From NCBI RefSeq assembly GCF_004342005.1, contig NZ_SMBX01000001.1:682001-746000 (forward strand): a DNA stretch of 64,000 nucleotides. Reading direction: 5' to 3'. Numbering within the stretch: position 1 is the stretch's first letter; each line of letters starts with the position of its first letter. This stretch comes from Paracandidimonas soli (lineage in GTDB: Bacteria > Pseudomonadota > Gammaproteobacteria > Burkholderiales > Burkholderiaceae_B). Below the pieces are notes generated by a model. The model saw only the letters and a list, made by a program, of their open reading frames with translations. It ran no database searches and was not told the DNA's origin. The translations under genes and the position numbers were made by a program. Below are positions 1-8,888 of the stretch, piece after piece.

Positions 1-237
1 ATGCGCATACGACTAAAGGCTAACTGTGCTCCCGGTGATGACTGGGTATGATGAGTCCAGGTTGCATCGGTTCCCTCGCGCGGCGGCCCACGAAGCTCAT
101 GCGTCTGGGGGCCGGTACAGCCAACATGGTCGAGCGCAGGTCGCTGCCGCGGGCGGCCACCCCGATGCCCATCCCTGTTTAGCATGATCTAAAATCCGTG
201 CCGATTCGTAACCCCATACCAATCGACGGAGCTATTC
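1..237. other. Left-edge stretch without a confident gene
   Basis: No convincing gene is visible. In frame 1 a short open stretch runs from the window edge to a TGA at 49-51 and could be the last residues of a plus-strand gene that begins outside the window, but 16 residues are too few to identify it. The rest, 52-237, shows no coding pattern that I trust. A TAAAAT box at 190-195 and a GGAG at 226-229 probably belong to the promoter and ribosome-binding site of the gene starting at 238. Confidence 0.35.
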
Positions 238-987
238 ATGCCAATCGCGATAGGCCTGCATCTGGCCGTTGCCATTTTCTTTGCGGTGCATGCGGTGCGT
301 ACGGGCCAGCAGACCTACTGGCTGTTCATATTGCTGTCCTTCCCCCTGTTGGGCAGCCTGATCTATTTCCTGACGATCTACCTGCCCTCGTCCCGCCTGC
401 AGCGCGGGGCGACCAAGCTTGCGAAAGCGGCGGCCAAGAGTCTCGATCCCTCGCGCGAATTGCGCGAAGCGCGGGCCGCCTATGAGTACGCGCCCACGGC
501 GCAGAATCAGATACGCCTGGCGCAGGCGCTGCTGGATGCCGGCGAGGCTCGGCAGTCGCTGGCATATTTCGAGCAGTGCCTGCAGGGCATTTTTTCCGAA
601 GACCTTGAAATCCGCTGGAGCGCCGCCCAGGCCGCATTTGATGCCGGGCAGCTGGATGCCGCATTGCGGCATCTGGAAACGATCCGCGCGCAGGATGCGC
701 GTTTCCGCAGCGACGCCGTCAGTCTGCTGATGGCGCGCACGCATGCTGCGCTGGGCAACGCCGCCCAGGCGAGAGCCGCGTTCGAGGCAGCCGTGGCGCA
801 AAGCGGCAATTTCGACAGCAAGGCCGAGTATGCCATCTGGGCTACCGGGCAGGGCGACTGGCGGACGGCCGACGCCCTGCATCAGGATCTCGATGCCTCC
901 ATGCGGCGCTGGACCCGTCAGCAGCGGGACTTCCATCGCGACCTGATCCGGCGGCTGAAAGCGGCATTTGCGCAGGAGCGGAGGTAG
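238..987 (+). CDS. Membrane-anchored tetratricopeptide-repeat protein
   Basis: A 249-residue protein. Residues 4-25 and 30-52 form two hydrophobic segments separated by a short polar turn, so the N-terminus is probably a membrane hairpin. From about residue 75 onward the sequence is a series of amphipathic Ala/Leu-rich helices in 34-residue units typical of tetratricopeptide repeats (for example around 85-120, 124-150 and 155-190). Such repeats usually scaffold protein contacts, and no enzymatic motif is seen. The start ATG has GGAG about 8 bases upstream. It stands alone, converging with the LysR gene that ends at 995. The partner and role cannot be read from the sequence. Confidence 0.75.
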   Translation: MPIAIGLHLAVAIFFAVHAVRTGQQTYWLFILLSFPLLGSLIYFLTIYLPSSRLQRGATKLAKAAAKSLDPSRELREARAAYEYAPTAQNQIRLAQALLDAGEARQSLAYFEQCLQGIFSEDLEIRWSAAQAAFDAGQLDAALRHLETIRAQDARFRSDAVSLLMARTHAALGNAAQARAAFEAAVAQSGNFDSKAEYAIWATGQGDWRTADALHQDLDASMRRWTRQQRDFHRDLIRRLKAAFAQERR

Positions 988-994
988 GGCGCGG

Positions 995-1888
995 CTACGA
1001 ATGTCCGTTGCGGGCAGCCTCCTGCGTTTCAGCCAGCAGCCGCGCAAAGGTCTGGGCCAGGGGGGCCCGGACGCCGCCGCGTCCCCATAGTATGGCCACG
1101 TGACGCCTGGGAACGGGCGGCGGCAATGGCCAGAGGCTGACGCCGCCCGGCCCCAGGCGCAGGGTGTTGGTGCTGGGCAGCAGCGATACGCCCAGCCCCT
1201 CCGAAACCAGCTTTCCTATGGCGTCGATGCCGTCCAGCTCCAGCCGGATCCGGGGGCGGATCTGGAGTCCCCGCAGGTAATCATCGGCCAGCCTTCCTCC
1301 CAGCACGCTGCGGTCATAGCAGATATAAGGCTGGGTTTTCAGCGTGTCGAGAGGGTCTGTCCCGTCGAGGCCGGCCGGGGTCACGAGCATCAAGGGTTCC
1401 TGCCGGATGATTCTCTGCTCCATGTGCTTGGGGATGTCGAACTGCGGATGCACGAGTATTGCGGCATCGAGCGCTCCATCCTGCACGCGCGTATAAAGCC
1501 CTTTGGACGAGCCCGGCTCGATATAGATCTCGATATCGGGATAGAGGGAGAACCAGCGCTTGAGGGCGCCTCCGACCATGCTGGTCAGAGCCGTGGGCGT
1601 GGCGCCCAGGTGCAGGGGGCCGGCCGGCAGCTCGTTGTCGGAGGCCATGGATCGCAGGTCGCGAGCGCCATCCAGGAGCTTTTGCGCCTGGCCCAATATG
1701 CGGCGTCCGGCGACGGTGGGCTGCACGGTACGTCCCGTTCGCTTGACCAACTGGCTGCCGACCGATGCGTCCAGGGCGCGCAGCCGCTGCTGCACCGAGG
1801 CGGGCGTCAGGTCCTCGAATCTTGCCGCCTCGGCGATGGAGCCCAGCTTGACGACATTGACGAAGGTTTGGAGAAAACGAAGGTCCAC
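995..1888 (-). CDS. LysR-family transcriptional regulator
   Basis: A 297-residue regulator of normal LysR length. The N-terminal winged helix-turn-helix spans roughly residues 1-62 (starting MDLRFLQTFVNVVKLGS, with AEAARFEDLTPASVQQRLRAL as the recognition region), followed by a periplasmic-binding-protein-like effector domain from about residue 88. It is transcribed divergently from the enolase-superfamily gene at 2048. An inverted repeat with T-N11-A spacing lies between them at 1910-1930. By the usual LysR logic it controls the enolase/Bug pair at 2048-4272 and itself, responding to the substrate or an intermediate. The effector is unknown. Confidence 0.9.
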   Translation of the reverse strand: MDLRFLQTFVNVVKLGSIAEAARFEDLTPASVQQRLRALDASVGSQLVKRTGRTVQPTVAGRRILGQAQKLLDGARDLRSMASDNELPAGPLHLGATPTALTSMVGGALKRWFSLYPDIEIYIEPGSSKGLYTRVQDGALDAAILVHPQFDIPKHMEQRIIRQEPLMLVTPAGLDGTDPLDTLKTQPYICYDRSVLGGRLADDYLRGLQIRPRIRLELDGIDAIGKLVSEGLGVSLLPSTNTLRLGPGGVSLWPLPPPVPRRHVAILWGRGGVRAPLAQTFARLLAETQEAARNGHS

Positions 1889-1909
1889 GGTACGACTCCT
1901 CCCGCTCGG

Positions 1910-1930
1910 GAATATGTATTTTCCATATTC
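1910..1930. promoter_or_regulatory. Probable LysR operator (inverted repeat)
   Basis: GAATATG at 1910-1916 and CATATTC at 1924-1930 are exact inverted repeats separated by 7 bases. T1913 and A1925 give the T-N11-A spacing characteristic of LysR sites. The site lies in the divergent promoter region between the LysR gene (start 1888) and the enolase-family gene (start 2048), so it is the natural binding site for that regulator. Confidence 0.6.
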
Positions 1931-2047
1931 TAATGAAGTCGGACATTGCTTGTTGCATCTTTTTTCGGCGCGGATAATGACTTCCAGCCGCCTGCTTCCA
2001 TCTCTCGAGGCCGGGCGTTCCGCATCTTTTTATGGAGTCGTTCTACC

Positions 2048-3172
2048 GTGCCGATCATTCAATCCGTTCAAGTCTGCGCCGCCGCCATTCCCCTGGATAA
2101 TGTGACCTCCTTTTCGAACCGTACTGTCAGCACGCGCCATTACGGTCTGGTCAAAGTCCGTTCGACCGATGGGGTCGAGGGTATCGGCTTTTGCTATATC
2201 GGCAGCGATGGAGGCCAGATATTCACCGCGGCCGTCGAACACCTGCTTGCCAAGGTGTTGATCGGCAAGGATTCCTATGCCGTCGAAGGGCTGTGGCGCG
2301 ACATGTATCAGGAGGCGCTTCTGCAGGGGCGCCAGGGAACGGTCATGCGTGCCGTCAGCGCCCTGGATATTGCGCTGTGGGACCTGAACGCGAAGACGCA
2401 GGGCCTGCCGCTGCACAAGTATCTAGGGGCGGTCGAGCTGGAGAGCGTGCCGGCCTACGCCAGCGGCGGTTATTACCTGGACGGCAAGACGCCCGAAAAG
2501 CTGGGGGAGGAAATGGCCAGCTACGTCGCCCTGGGGTTCCGCGCCGTGAAGATGAAAACCGGCCGGCACTCTCCCAAGGAAGAAGAGGCGCGCCTGAAGG
2601 CCGCCCGCGAAGCGGTGGGGCCCGACATCGAGCTGATGATGGATTGCAACAACGCCTGGCAGGATGTCACGCAGGCCATGCAATACATTCGCCGTTTCGA
2701 GCAGTATGAGCCATATTTCATCGAGGAGCCTTTCGGTCCCGATGATGTCGACAGCCACGCCAAGCTGGCCCGCCTGACGCACTTGCCTATCGCCACGGCC
2801 GAGATCGGCTATGGCCGCTGGTATCACAAGGAGCTGCTCGACAAACAGGCTGCTGGCATTCTGCAGACCGATGCGGCAGTGTGCGGGGGCATTACCGAGT
2901 GGAAGCGGATCGCGGCGACGGCCGCCAGCTATGGCGTGGTGATGTGCCCGCACTGGTTCCACGACCTGCATGCGCCCCTGGTCGCCGCCACGCCGAATGC
3001 GCGCTATGTGGAGTTTTTCTGGGACGACCAGGTGCTGAACTTCCGCCGCCTGGTGGACAGGCAGCTGTCGCACAAGGACGGCCGCGTCATCCTGCATCAG
3101 ACGCCGGGTCTGGGATTCGGCTTCGATGAAGCTGCCGTGGCCAAGTATGGTCGCTGGACCAGTATCGGCTGA
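2048..3172 (+). CDS. Enolase-superfamily (mandelate racemase/muconate lactonizing) enzyme
   Basis: A 374-residue sugar-acid or carboxylic-acid dehydratase/racemase-type enzyme. The capping domain is residues 1-125 and the barrel follows. Catalytic and metal residues of the mandelate-racemase group are visible: K168-x-K170 (RAVKMKTGRH), metal ligands D199 (MMDCNNAW), E226 (YFIEEPF) and E252 (ATAEIGYG), and a general base H302 (CPHWFHD). I chose the GTG start at 2048 because it follows GGAG at 2034-2037 and begins just before the first conserved strand; the open frame extends to 1946 but that part looks non-coding. It lies next to a Bug solute receptor, suggesting catabolism of an imported organic acid. 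The substrate cannot be assigned by reading. Confidence 0.88.
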   Translation: MPIIQSVQVCAAAIPLDNVTSFSNRTVSTRHYGLVKVRSTDGVEGIGFCYIGSDGGQIFTAAVEHLLAKVLIGKDSYAVEGLWRDMYQEALLQGRQGTVMRAVSALDIALWDLNAKTQGLPLHKYLGAVELESVPAYASGGYYLDGKTPEKLGEEMASYVALGFRAVKMKTGRHSPKEEEARLKAAREAVGPDIELMMDCNNAWQDVTQAMQYIRRFEQYEPYFIEEPFGPDDVDSHAKLARLTHLPIATAEIGYGRWYHKELLDKQAAGILQTDAAVCGGITEWKRIAATAASYGVVMCPHWFHDLHAPLVAATPNARYVEFFWDDQVLNFRRLVDRQLSHKDGRVILHQTPGLGFGFDEAAVAKYGRWTSIG

Positions 3173-3291
3173 CCTGCATGGCAGCGCCGCAGTCGCGCAT
3201 GAAATCCTGAAATGCTGGAAAAGGCCGGCCCTACGGGGCCGAGCCGATGCTGTTGGTCTTTGATCATTATTCTTATATTTGGGAGACAACC

Positions 3292-4272
3292 ATGAATCGC
3301 CGTCATTTCATCCTGTCCAGCGGCATGCTGGCAGCTGCTTCGCTTTCCCCTTCGGTGTTTGCCCAGGGCGCCAAGCCTTCCGGCCCCGTCACCATGGTCG
3401 TGGGCTTTCCGGCGGGAGGCGGTACGGACGTGCTGGCCCGCCTTCTCGGCCAGCAGTTCAGCGAGGCGTGGGGCGTTCCCGTCGTCGTGGAAAACAGGCC
3501 GGGCGCTGCCGGCGTGATTGCCGCGCGCCATGTCGCCAAGATGAACAACGACGGCAATTCGCTGCTGGTGGCGCACGTCAACAGCCACGGCATTGGCCCT
3601 GCGCTGCGCCCGGACCTGGGATATTCGGTCGAAAAGGACTTCACACCCCTGGGACTGATCGGCAAGACGCCGACGGTGCTGGTCGGCGGGCCGGGCCAGT
3701 CGGCCAAGACCTTGAAGGACCTGGTGGCGCTTTGCAAGGCGCAGCCTGGAAAGATCGTGTTCGGATCCGCCGGCACGGGCTCCGCCCAGCACCTGGCCTT
3801 GGAAATTTTCAAGGCCGAGGCCGGGATCGATGCCTTGCATGTGCCCTACAGCGGCTCGGCGCCGCTGATGACCGATGTGATGGGCGGCCATATCCAGTAT
3901 GCGTTCGAAGGCCTGACCACGGCCAAGCCGCTCATAGAGAGCGGCAAGCTGATCGCCCTGGGGCAGACATTGCAGAATCGTTCCAAGAGCCTGCCGGACG
4001 TGCCGACCATCGCGGAGCAGGGATACCCGGGGTTCGAAGCCAGCATCTGGTTTGCCCTGGTAGGGCCGGGCGGCATGTCGCCAGCCATGGTCGAGCGTAT
4101 CAATGCCGACTTCAACAAGGCCATGCAGGCGCCCGAACTGGTTGCGCGTCTCGCGCAGGCGGGCGCGGAGGATGGCGGGGGCTCGGCCGAGCGCCTGGCC
4201 GAGTTCATGCGCAGCGAACAGGCCAAGTTCGCCAAAGTGGTCAAGGATGCGGGTATTTCCGTGAAGGACTGA
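3292..4272 (+). CDS. Bug/TctC-family periplasmic solute receptor
   Basis: A 326-residue extracytoplasmic receptor of the Bug family (tripartite tricarboxylate transporter receptor type). The N-terminus NRRHFILSSGMLAAASL up to FAQG is a signal peptide with a twin-arginine-like start. The mature part has the family hallmarks GFPAGGGTDVLAR (two-lobed fold, ligand-binding loop) and VENRPGAAG. The ATG at 3292 has GGGAGA at 3281-3286. It follows the enolase-family enzyme by 119 bases and is likely co-regulated by the LysR gene at 995-1888. No TctA/TctB membrane subunits are present in the window, so it is an orphan receptor, as is common in Alcaligenaceae. Confidence 0.88.
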   Translation: MNRRHFILSSGMLAAASLSPSVFAQGAKPSGPVTMVVGFPAGGGTDVLARLLGQQFSEAWGVPVVVENRPGAAGVIAARHVAKMNNDGNSLLVAHVNSHGIGPALRPDLGYSVEKDFTPLGLIGKTPTVLVGGPGQSAKTLKDLVALCKAQPGKIVFGSAGTGSAQHLALEIFKAEAGIDALHVPYSGSAPLMTDVMGGHIQYAFEGLTTAKPLIESGKLIALGQTLQNRSKSLPDVPTIAEQGYPGFEASIWFALVGPGGMSPAMVERINADFNKAMQAPELVARLAQAGAEDGGGSAERLAEFMRSEQAKFAKVVKDAGISVKD

Positions 4273-4337
4273 TGCGTCGGGCGCTGCCTCCGGTTTTCAG
4301 GCCGAGGCTGGCGTCGAAACTTCGTTTTGGCGCGTGG

Positions 4338-4820
4338 TCAGTCGTCGTCCGCAAGTCGCTCGATCCCCTGGTCGCCGCATTTGGCGAGCAGCGTCTCCAG
4401 CGTGCCCTGCGGCAACCGCAGTTCCGGCGCCAGTTCACGCAGCGGAGCCAGTACGAAAGCGCGCTCGTGCATGCGTGGATGCGGCACCGTCAGTTCCGGC
4501 GTGTCGATGTTCCGGCCATCGAACCAAAGCAGGTCCAGGTCCAGCGTGCGCGGCGCATTGCGGTACGGGCGTTCGCGGCCATGGGCCAGCTCGATGGCCT
4601 GCAGGCGGCGCAGCAGCGGCATGGCGTCCAGCGTCGTATGCAGCGAGGCCGCGGCATTCAGGTAGTCCGGGCCGCTGGAGTCGATGGGCGCCGTGCGATA
4701 GAACCCCGAGACTCGCAGGCCGGTGATGCCCGGCGTGGCGGCCAGGTCGGCCAGGGCCTGGCGCAGCGTTGCCTGCGCGTCGCCCAGGTTGGCGCCCAGC
4801 CCGATGTATGCCAATGCCAC
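4338..4820 (-). CDS. folK: HPPK: 6-hydroxymethyl-7,8-dihydropterin pyrophosphokinase
   Basis: A 160-residue enzyme of the folate pathway that transfers pyrophosphate from ATP to 6-hydroxymethyl-dihydropterin. The family pattern is plain: AYIGLGANLGD near the N-terminus, the pterin/ATP motif PRTLDLDLLWF in the middle and PHPRMHERAFVLAPL after it. Length is normal for FolK. I place the start at a GTG (4820) two bases after the pcnB stop, which gives VALAYIGLG. The upstream frame is only the shadow of pcnB. The close spacing shows cotranscription with pcnB. Confidence 0.9.
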   Translation of the reverse strand: MALAYIGLGANLGDAQATLRQALADLAATPGITGLRVSGFYRTAPIDSSGPDYLNAAASLHTTLDAMPLLRRLQAIELAHGRERPYRNAPRTLDLDLLWFDGRNIDTPELTVPHPRMHERAFVLAPLRELAPELRLPQGTLETLLAKCGDQGIERLADDD

Positions 4821-4822
4821 GT

Positions 4823-6202
4823 TCAGTCGGCTCCGGCGCCGCCGGTATCGGTTTGCGCGCCGGCGGCCGCAGCCTTGCGCGGGCCGCGGCGGCGCGTGCG
4901 CCTGCGGCGGGCGCCGGAAGAGGGCTTGCCCCGGTTCTCCGCTTCGCGCTCCTCGATCAGGCGGGCGCGTTCGGTGTCTCCCGCGTTGGCCAGATCCATC
5001 CACCATTGCGCGAATACGCTGTCGACCTCGTGCGCCTCGGCGCGCAGTTGCAGGAAATCGACCGCGGCGCGAAAGCGCGGCTGCTCCAGCATGCGCCAGA
5101 TGCTGCGCGTGTTTGCACGCTCGAAGCGCGGCTGCATGAACCAGATGTCGTGCATGTCGGCCACGTAGCGCTTCTGGATGCCCAGCTTGCCGGATTGCCG
5201 CTCCAGCGCTTCGTCGGCGGCGCGCACCAGGGCGGGAGCGGGGGGCTCGCCCTTGGCAACGATGGCGTTCCACTGGCGATAGACGGGCTTCCACAGCAAT
5301 GCCGCCAGCAGGAAGCTGGGGCTGATGGTCTTGCCGGTAAGGATGCGCTTGTCCGTGCGGTCCAGCGCCAGGGTGACGAAGGCCTCGTCTTCGGGCGTGC
5401 TGAAGATGGTCTGCACCCACGGCATCAGCGTCTTGTCGAGGCCGTAGGCGTGCAGCTCGCGCAGGCAGGTCATGCCGTGGCCGCAGGTCAGCAGCTTGAG
5501 CATTTCATCGAACAGCCTGGAGTCCGGCACGTTCTGCAGCAGGCCCGCCAGGCGCTGGATAGGTTCGCGCGTGGCCGGCACGATCTCGGCGTCGAGCTTG
5601 CAGGAGAAGCGCAGCGCGCGCAGCATGCGCACCGGGTCTTCGCGGTAGCGGGTTTCGGGATCGCCGATCATGCGCACCCGGCGCTTTTGCAGGTCGCGCA
5701 CGCCGTTGTGGTAGTCGATGACGATTTCCTCGATGGGGTCGTAGTACAGCGCATTCAGCGTGAAGTCGCGTCGGGCGGCATCCTGTTCGTGCGTGCCGAA
5801 CAGGTTGTCGCGCAGGATGCGGCCGTGCTCGTCAGTGTCCTGCTCTTCCGACGCCGGGGCGCGGAAGGTGGAGGTTTCGATGATTTCGGGGCCGAACACG
5901 ACGTGCACCAGCTGGAAGCGCTTGCCGATGATGCGGGCGCGCCGGAACAGCGGGCGGATCTGGTTGGGCGTGGCGTTGGTGGCCACGTCGAAATCCTTGG
6001 GGGCCAGGCCGACGATCAGGTCGCGCACGGCGCCGCCCACGATATAGGCGGCGTAGCCGTGCTGGTGCAGGACTTCGCAGACCTTGATGGCGTGCCGCGA
6101 TACCTTGCGCTTGTCGATGCCGTGCTTGTCGCGCGCCAGCCGCTGGGGGCCGCGCGCAGGAGGGAACAGGCGGTTGACCAGGGTTTTGATGGTGCCTTTC
6201 AT
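4823..6202 (-). CDS. pcnB: Poly(A) polymerase I
   Basis: A 459-residue class II nucleotidyltransferase that adds 3' poly(A) tails to RNA and promotes its decay. The N-terminal half carries the signature IVGGAVRDLIVGLAPKDFD with the catalytic aspartates of DFDVATNA, then the RNA-binding helices (YREDPVRMLRALRFSCKL). The C-terminus is strongly basic (RRRRTRRRGP), as in E. coli PcnB. The distinction from CCA-adding enzyme rests on this basic tail and on the adjacent folK, the usual pcnB-folK pair. The start at 6202 gives MKGTIKTLVNRLF; the longer open frame upstream is only a shadow of the HAD gene. Confidence 0.92.
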   Translation of the reverse strand: MKGTIKTLVNRLFPPARGPQRLARDKHGIDKRKVSRHAIKVCEVLHQHGYAAYIVGGAVRDLIVGLAPKDFDVATNATPNQIRPLFRRARIIGKRFQLVHVVFGPEIIETSTFRAPASEEQDTDEHGRILRDNLFGTHEQDAARRDFTLNALYYDPIEEIVIDYHNGVRDLQKRRVRMIGDPETRYREDPVRMLRALRFSCKLDAEIVPATREPIQRLAGLLQNVPDSRLFDEMLKLLTCGHGMTCLRELHAYGLDKTLMPWVQTIFSTPEDEAFVTLALDRTDKRILTGKTISPSFLLAALLWKPVYRQWNAIVAKGEPPAPALVRAADEALERQSGKLGIQKRYVADMHDIWFMQPRFERANTRSIWRMLEQPRFRAAVDFLQLRAEAHEVDSVFAQWWMDLANAGDTERARLIEEREAENRGKPSSGARRRRTRRRGPRKAAAAGAQTDTGGAGAD

Positions 6203-6212
6203 TGGGGGCTTC

Positions 6213-6914
6213 TTATGACTTTGGGTCCTGCAGTTCATCGAACAGCCGCAGGATGGTCCAACTGCGCTCGCGGGCGATCTGGTCCAGGGTGGGGCTGGGG
6301 TTGGTTGCAACGGGATGGCTGACGCGTTCCAGCAACGGCAGGTCGTTGGTGGAGTCGCTGTAGAACCACGATTGCGCGAAGGCGGCCATGTCCAGGCCCA
6401 TCGGCGCCAGCCATTGCTCGACGCGGGTGACCTTGCCCGCCTTGAAGCTGGGAATGCCTGCAATGCGGCCGGTGTAGCGGTCGTTGCGCAGTTCAGGGTC
6501 GGTGGCGATCAGGTGGCCGATGCCGAATTCCTTCGCGATGGGAGCAGTGACGAAACTGTTCGTGGCCGTGACGATGGCGCACAGGTCGCCCGCCTGCAGA
6601 TGCTGGTCCACCAGCGCGCGGGCTTGCGGAAGCACAGAGGGCAGGATGATGTCGCGCATGAACTCGTCGTGCCAGCGCGCCAGTTCGTTCCTGTCCTTGC
6701 CGGCCAGCAGGCCCAGCATGAATTCGGCGGCCTGTTCGGCCGTAAGGTTGCCGGCGTTGTAGCGGTCCATCAGGTCGTCGTTGCGGCGCCGCGCTTCGTC
6801 GGGATCTCCCGCGCGGCCCGTGCGTGCCAGGAAGTCCGCCCACTGGTAGTCGCTGTCGAGCGGCAGCAGGGTGTGGTCCAGGTCGAACAGCGCAAGATTG
6901 CGTTTCTGTGTCAT
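6213..6914 (-). CDS. HAD-family (SerB-like) phosphatase
   Basis: A 233-residue haloacid-dehalogenase phosphatase of the SerB-like IB group. Motif I is ALFDLDHTLLP (nucleophile and acid aspartates), motif II is IVTATNSF, and motif III/IV is FKAGKVTRV followed by FYSDSTNDLPLLE. Members act on small phosphomonoesters such as phosphoserine or histidinol phosphate, but this sequence does not reveal the substrate. The start ATG overlaps the hda stop codon as ATGA, and pcnB follows 10 bases downstream, so it belongs to the hda-HAD-pcnB-folK operon. Confidence 0.85.
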   Translation of the reverse strand: MTQKRNLALFDLDHTLLPLDSDYQWADFLARTGRAGDPDEARRRNDDLMDRYNAGNLTAEQAAEFMLGLLAGKDRNELARWHDEFMRDIILPSVLPQARALVDQHLQAGDLCAIVTATNSFVTAPIAKEFGIGHLIATDPELRNDRYTGRIAGIPSFKAGKVTRVEQWLAPMGLDMAAFAQSWFYSDSTNDLPLLERVSHPVATNPSPTLDQIARERSWTILRLFDELQDPKS

Positions 6915-7612
6915 GAGTGTTGTTCGTTTGTCCGTTGTTTCGCCAGCAGGTCTTTCAGGAGTGGAAGCGTGATGGCGCGGTGGGTTGCCAGTGAGTACCG
7001 GTCGAGCGAGTCGACCAGGGCGCTCAGGCCGCGCATGTCGCGGCTGTGGTGCGTCAGCAGCCACTGGATGATGTCGGGCGACAGCGACAGGCCGCGCTCG
7101 CCGGCGCGGGTCCGCAGCGCCTGGGCGCGGTCCTCGTCGGACAGGGGTTCCAGCCGGAAGACCAGGTCCCAGCCCAGGCGGGTGCGCAGGTCTTCGCGCA
7201 ATGGCGTGGCCATGGGGGCGTGGTCGCCGCTCGTGGCCAGGAAGAATGCCTGCGCGGTCGCCGAGACTTCGCGCCAGCGATTGTACAGCGCAAACAGGGC
7301 TGCCTGCGCGTTATCGTCCAGCTTGTCCACGTCGTCGATGGCGACCCGGGTAACGTCCAATGTATCCGCCGTGGCAAGCGCCATGATCTCTGCTGCCGGC
7401 GATGACGGATCGAAATAGCGCGCGCCCGGCGTCGCCGCCAGCGCCTGCAGCAGGTGGCTGCGCCCGACGCCGGGCGGGCCCCACAGGTGCGCGGCCCGGC
7501 CGCCGGGACTGTCGGTCAGCCATTGCAGGGCCTCGCCGTTGGGGCCGACGATGAAGTTCTCCAGGCTGGGGGCCGGGGCGGTCAGTACGTCAAGAATCAG
7601 TTGTTGCGTCAT
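6911..7612 (-). CDS. hda: DnaA-homologue Hda, regulator of replication initiation
   Basis: A 233-residue AAA+ protein that with the sliding clamp stimulates ATP hydrolysis by DnaA after initiation. An N-terminal clamp-binding peptide is visible (QQLILDVL). The P-loop reads [10 protein letters not shown], with Arg in place of the usual Lys, the same substitution found in E. coli Hda (GAGRSHL), which supports this call over DnaA itself. There is no DNA-binding domain IV. Start at 7612 (MTQQLILDV) places the clamp motif at the very N-terminus; 19 further codons are open upstream but unlikely. It heads the operon with the HAD gene, pcnB and folK and is divergent from purM. Confidence 0.87.
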   Translation of the reverse strand: MTQQLILDVLTAPAPSLENFIVGPNGEALQWLTDSPGGRAAHLWGPPGVGRSHLLQALAATPGARYFDPSSPAAEIMALATADTLDVTRVAIDDVDKLDDNAQAALFALYNRWREVSATAQAFFLATSGDHAPMATPLREDLRTRLGWDLVFRLEPLSDEDRAQALRTRAGERGLSLSPDIIQWLLTHHSRDMRGLSALVDSLDRYSLATHRAITLPLLKDLLAKQRTNEQHS

Positions 7613-7763
7613 GCGCTTGGCGGAAAAGCCCGAAGTCGGGCGGTTCATCGTAAAATCGACTTTTTGCATGGCGCCGGCATCCCTTGTTGTTACATATGGA
7701 GCGGCTCGAGGGCGTCTGCTTGTCGATCAACGCGCAATTCTTGCACATCCCACGGCTTTTCTC

Positions 7764-8813
7764 ATGACAAATACGAATTCTGCTTCCCTTACCTACCGCG
7801 ATGCCGGGGTCGATATCGATGCGGGAGAAGCATTGGTCGAACGGATCAAGCCCATGGCGGCGCGCACCATGCGCGCCGGCGTCATGGCCGGCATCGGCGG
7901 CTTCGGCGCGCTGTTCCAGGTGCCTTCCCATCTGAAGGAGCCCGTGCTGGTATCCGGCACCGACGGGGTGGGCACCAAGCTGCGCCTGGCGTTCGAATGG
8001 CAGCGCCACGACACCGTGGGCATCGATCTGGTCGCCATGAGCGTCAACGATATCCTGGTGCAGGGCGCCGAGCCGCTGTTCTTCCTGGATTATTTCGCCT
8101 GCGGCAAGCTGTCCGTCGATACGGCCGCCAGCGTGGTGGGCGGCATCGCCAAGGGTTGCGAGCTGGCCGGCTGCGCGCTGATCGGCGGCGAAACCGCCGA
8201 AATGCCGGGCATGTATCCGGACGGTGAATACGACCTGGCCGGATTCGCCGTGGGCGCGGTCGAAAAGTCGAAGATCATCGACGGCAAGTCCATCCAGCCG
8301 GGCGATGTGGTGCTGGGCCTGGCCTCCAGCGGGGCTCATTCCAATGGGTTTTCGCTGTTGCGCCGTATCCTGTCTCATGCCAACGCCACGCCCGACCAGG
8401 ATTTCGGCGGCCGTCCGCTGGGCGACGTGGTCATGGAGCCCACGCGCATCTATGTCAAGGCCGTCCTGGCCGCGCTGGCCAAGCATGGCGACGCCATCCG
8501 CGGCCTGGCGCACATCACGGGCGGAGGCCTGCTCGACAACGTTCCGCGCATCCTGCAGCCCGGCCTGTCGGCCCGCCTGCACCGCGACGCCTGGACCATG
8601 CCCAGGCTGTTTTCCTGGCTGCAGCAGCAGGGCGGCGTGGCCGATGCCGAAATGCACCGCGTATTCAACTGCGGCATCGGCATGGTCATCGTGGTTCCCG
8701 CCGATCAGGCCGATGCGGTTGCCGCAACGCTGGCCGGCGAAGACCAGGAAGTCTTCCGCCTGGGTGAAATTACCGAGCAGGCTGAAGGCCAGGCGCAGAC
8801 GGTGGTGGTGTAA
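7764..8813 (+). CDS. purM: Phosphoribosylformylglycinamidine cyclo-ligase (AIR synthetase)
   Basis: A 349-residue enzyme of purine synthesis that closes the imidazole ring of AIR with ATP. The family landmarks are the N-terminal [17 protein letters not shown], the glycine-rich [34 protein letters not shown], and [11 protein letters not shown]. Length matches PurM (about 345-350). The ATG at 7764 begins [15 protein letters not shown]; the long upstream open frame crosses the hda promoter region and is not coding. It is separated from purC/E/K by mog and fbaA, as often seen in this family. Confidence 0.95.
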   Translation: MTNTNSASLTYRDAGVDIDAGEALVERIKPMAARTMRAGVMAGIGGFGALFQVPSHLKEPVLVSGTDGVGTKLRLAFEWQRHDTVGIDLVAMSVNDILVQGAEPLFFLDYFACGKLSVDTAASVVGGIAKGCELAGCALIGGETAEMPGMYPDGEYDLAGFAVGAVEKSKIIDGKSIQPGDVVLGLASSGAHSNGFSLLRRILSHANATPDQDFGGRPLGDVVMEPTRIYVKAVLAALAKHGDAIRGLAHITGGGLLDNVPRILQPGLSARLHRDAWTMPRLFSWLQQQGGVADAEMHRVFNCGIGMVIVVPADQADAVAATLAGEDQEVFRLGEITEQAEGQAQTVVV

Positions 8814-8888
8814 GGCCGCCGCATCCGAATATTCCCCGGGCGGCGGGCTGCTTTCCCGGGACAAGCCATACAGGAGAATCGATTCGCC

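Noticed and set aside
1-51. Possible C-terminal end of an upstream gene in frame 1
   Set aside because: Only 16 codons before a TGA, with no recognisable family end.
1100-1933. Long plus-strand open frame opposite the LysR gene
   Set aside because: It is a shadow of the minus-strand LysR gene; its amino-acid pattern shows no family features.
6911-7612. Damaged P-loop in Hda (Arg instead of Lys)
   Set aside because: The same Arg is normal in E. coli Hda, so it supports the assignment rather than indicating decay.
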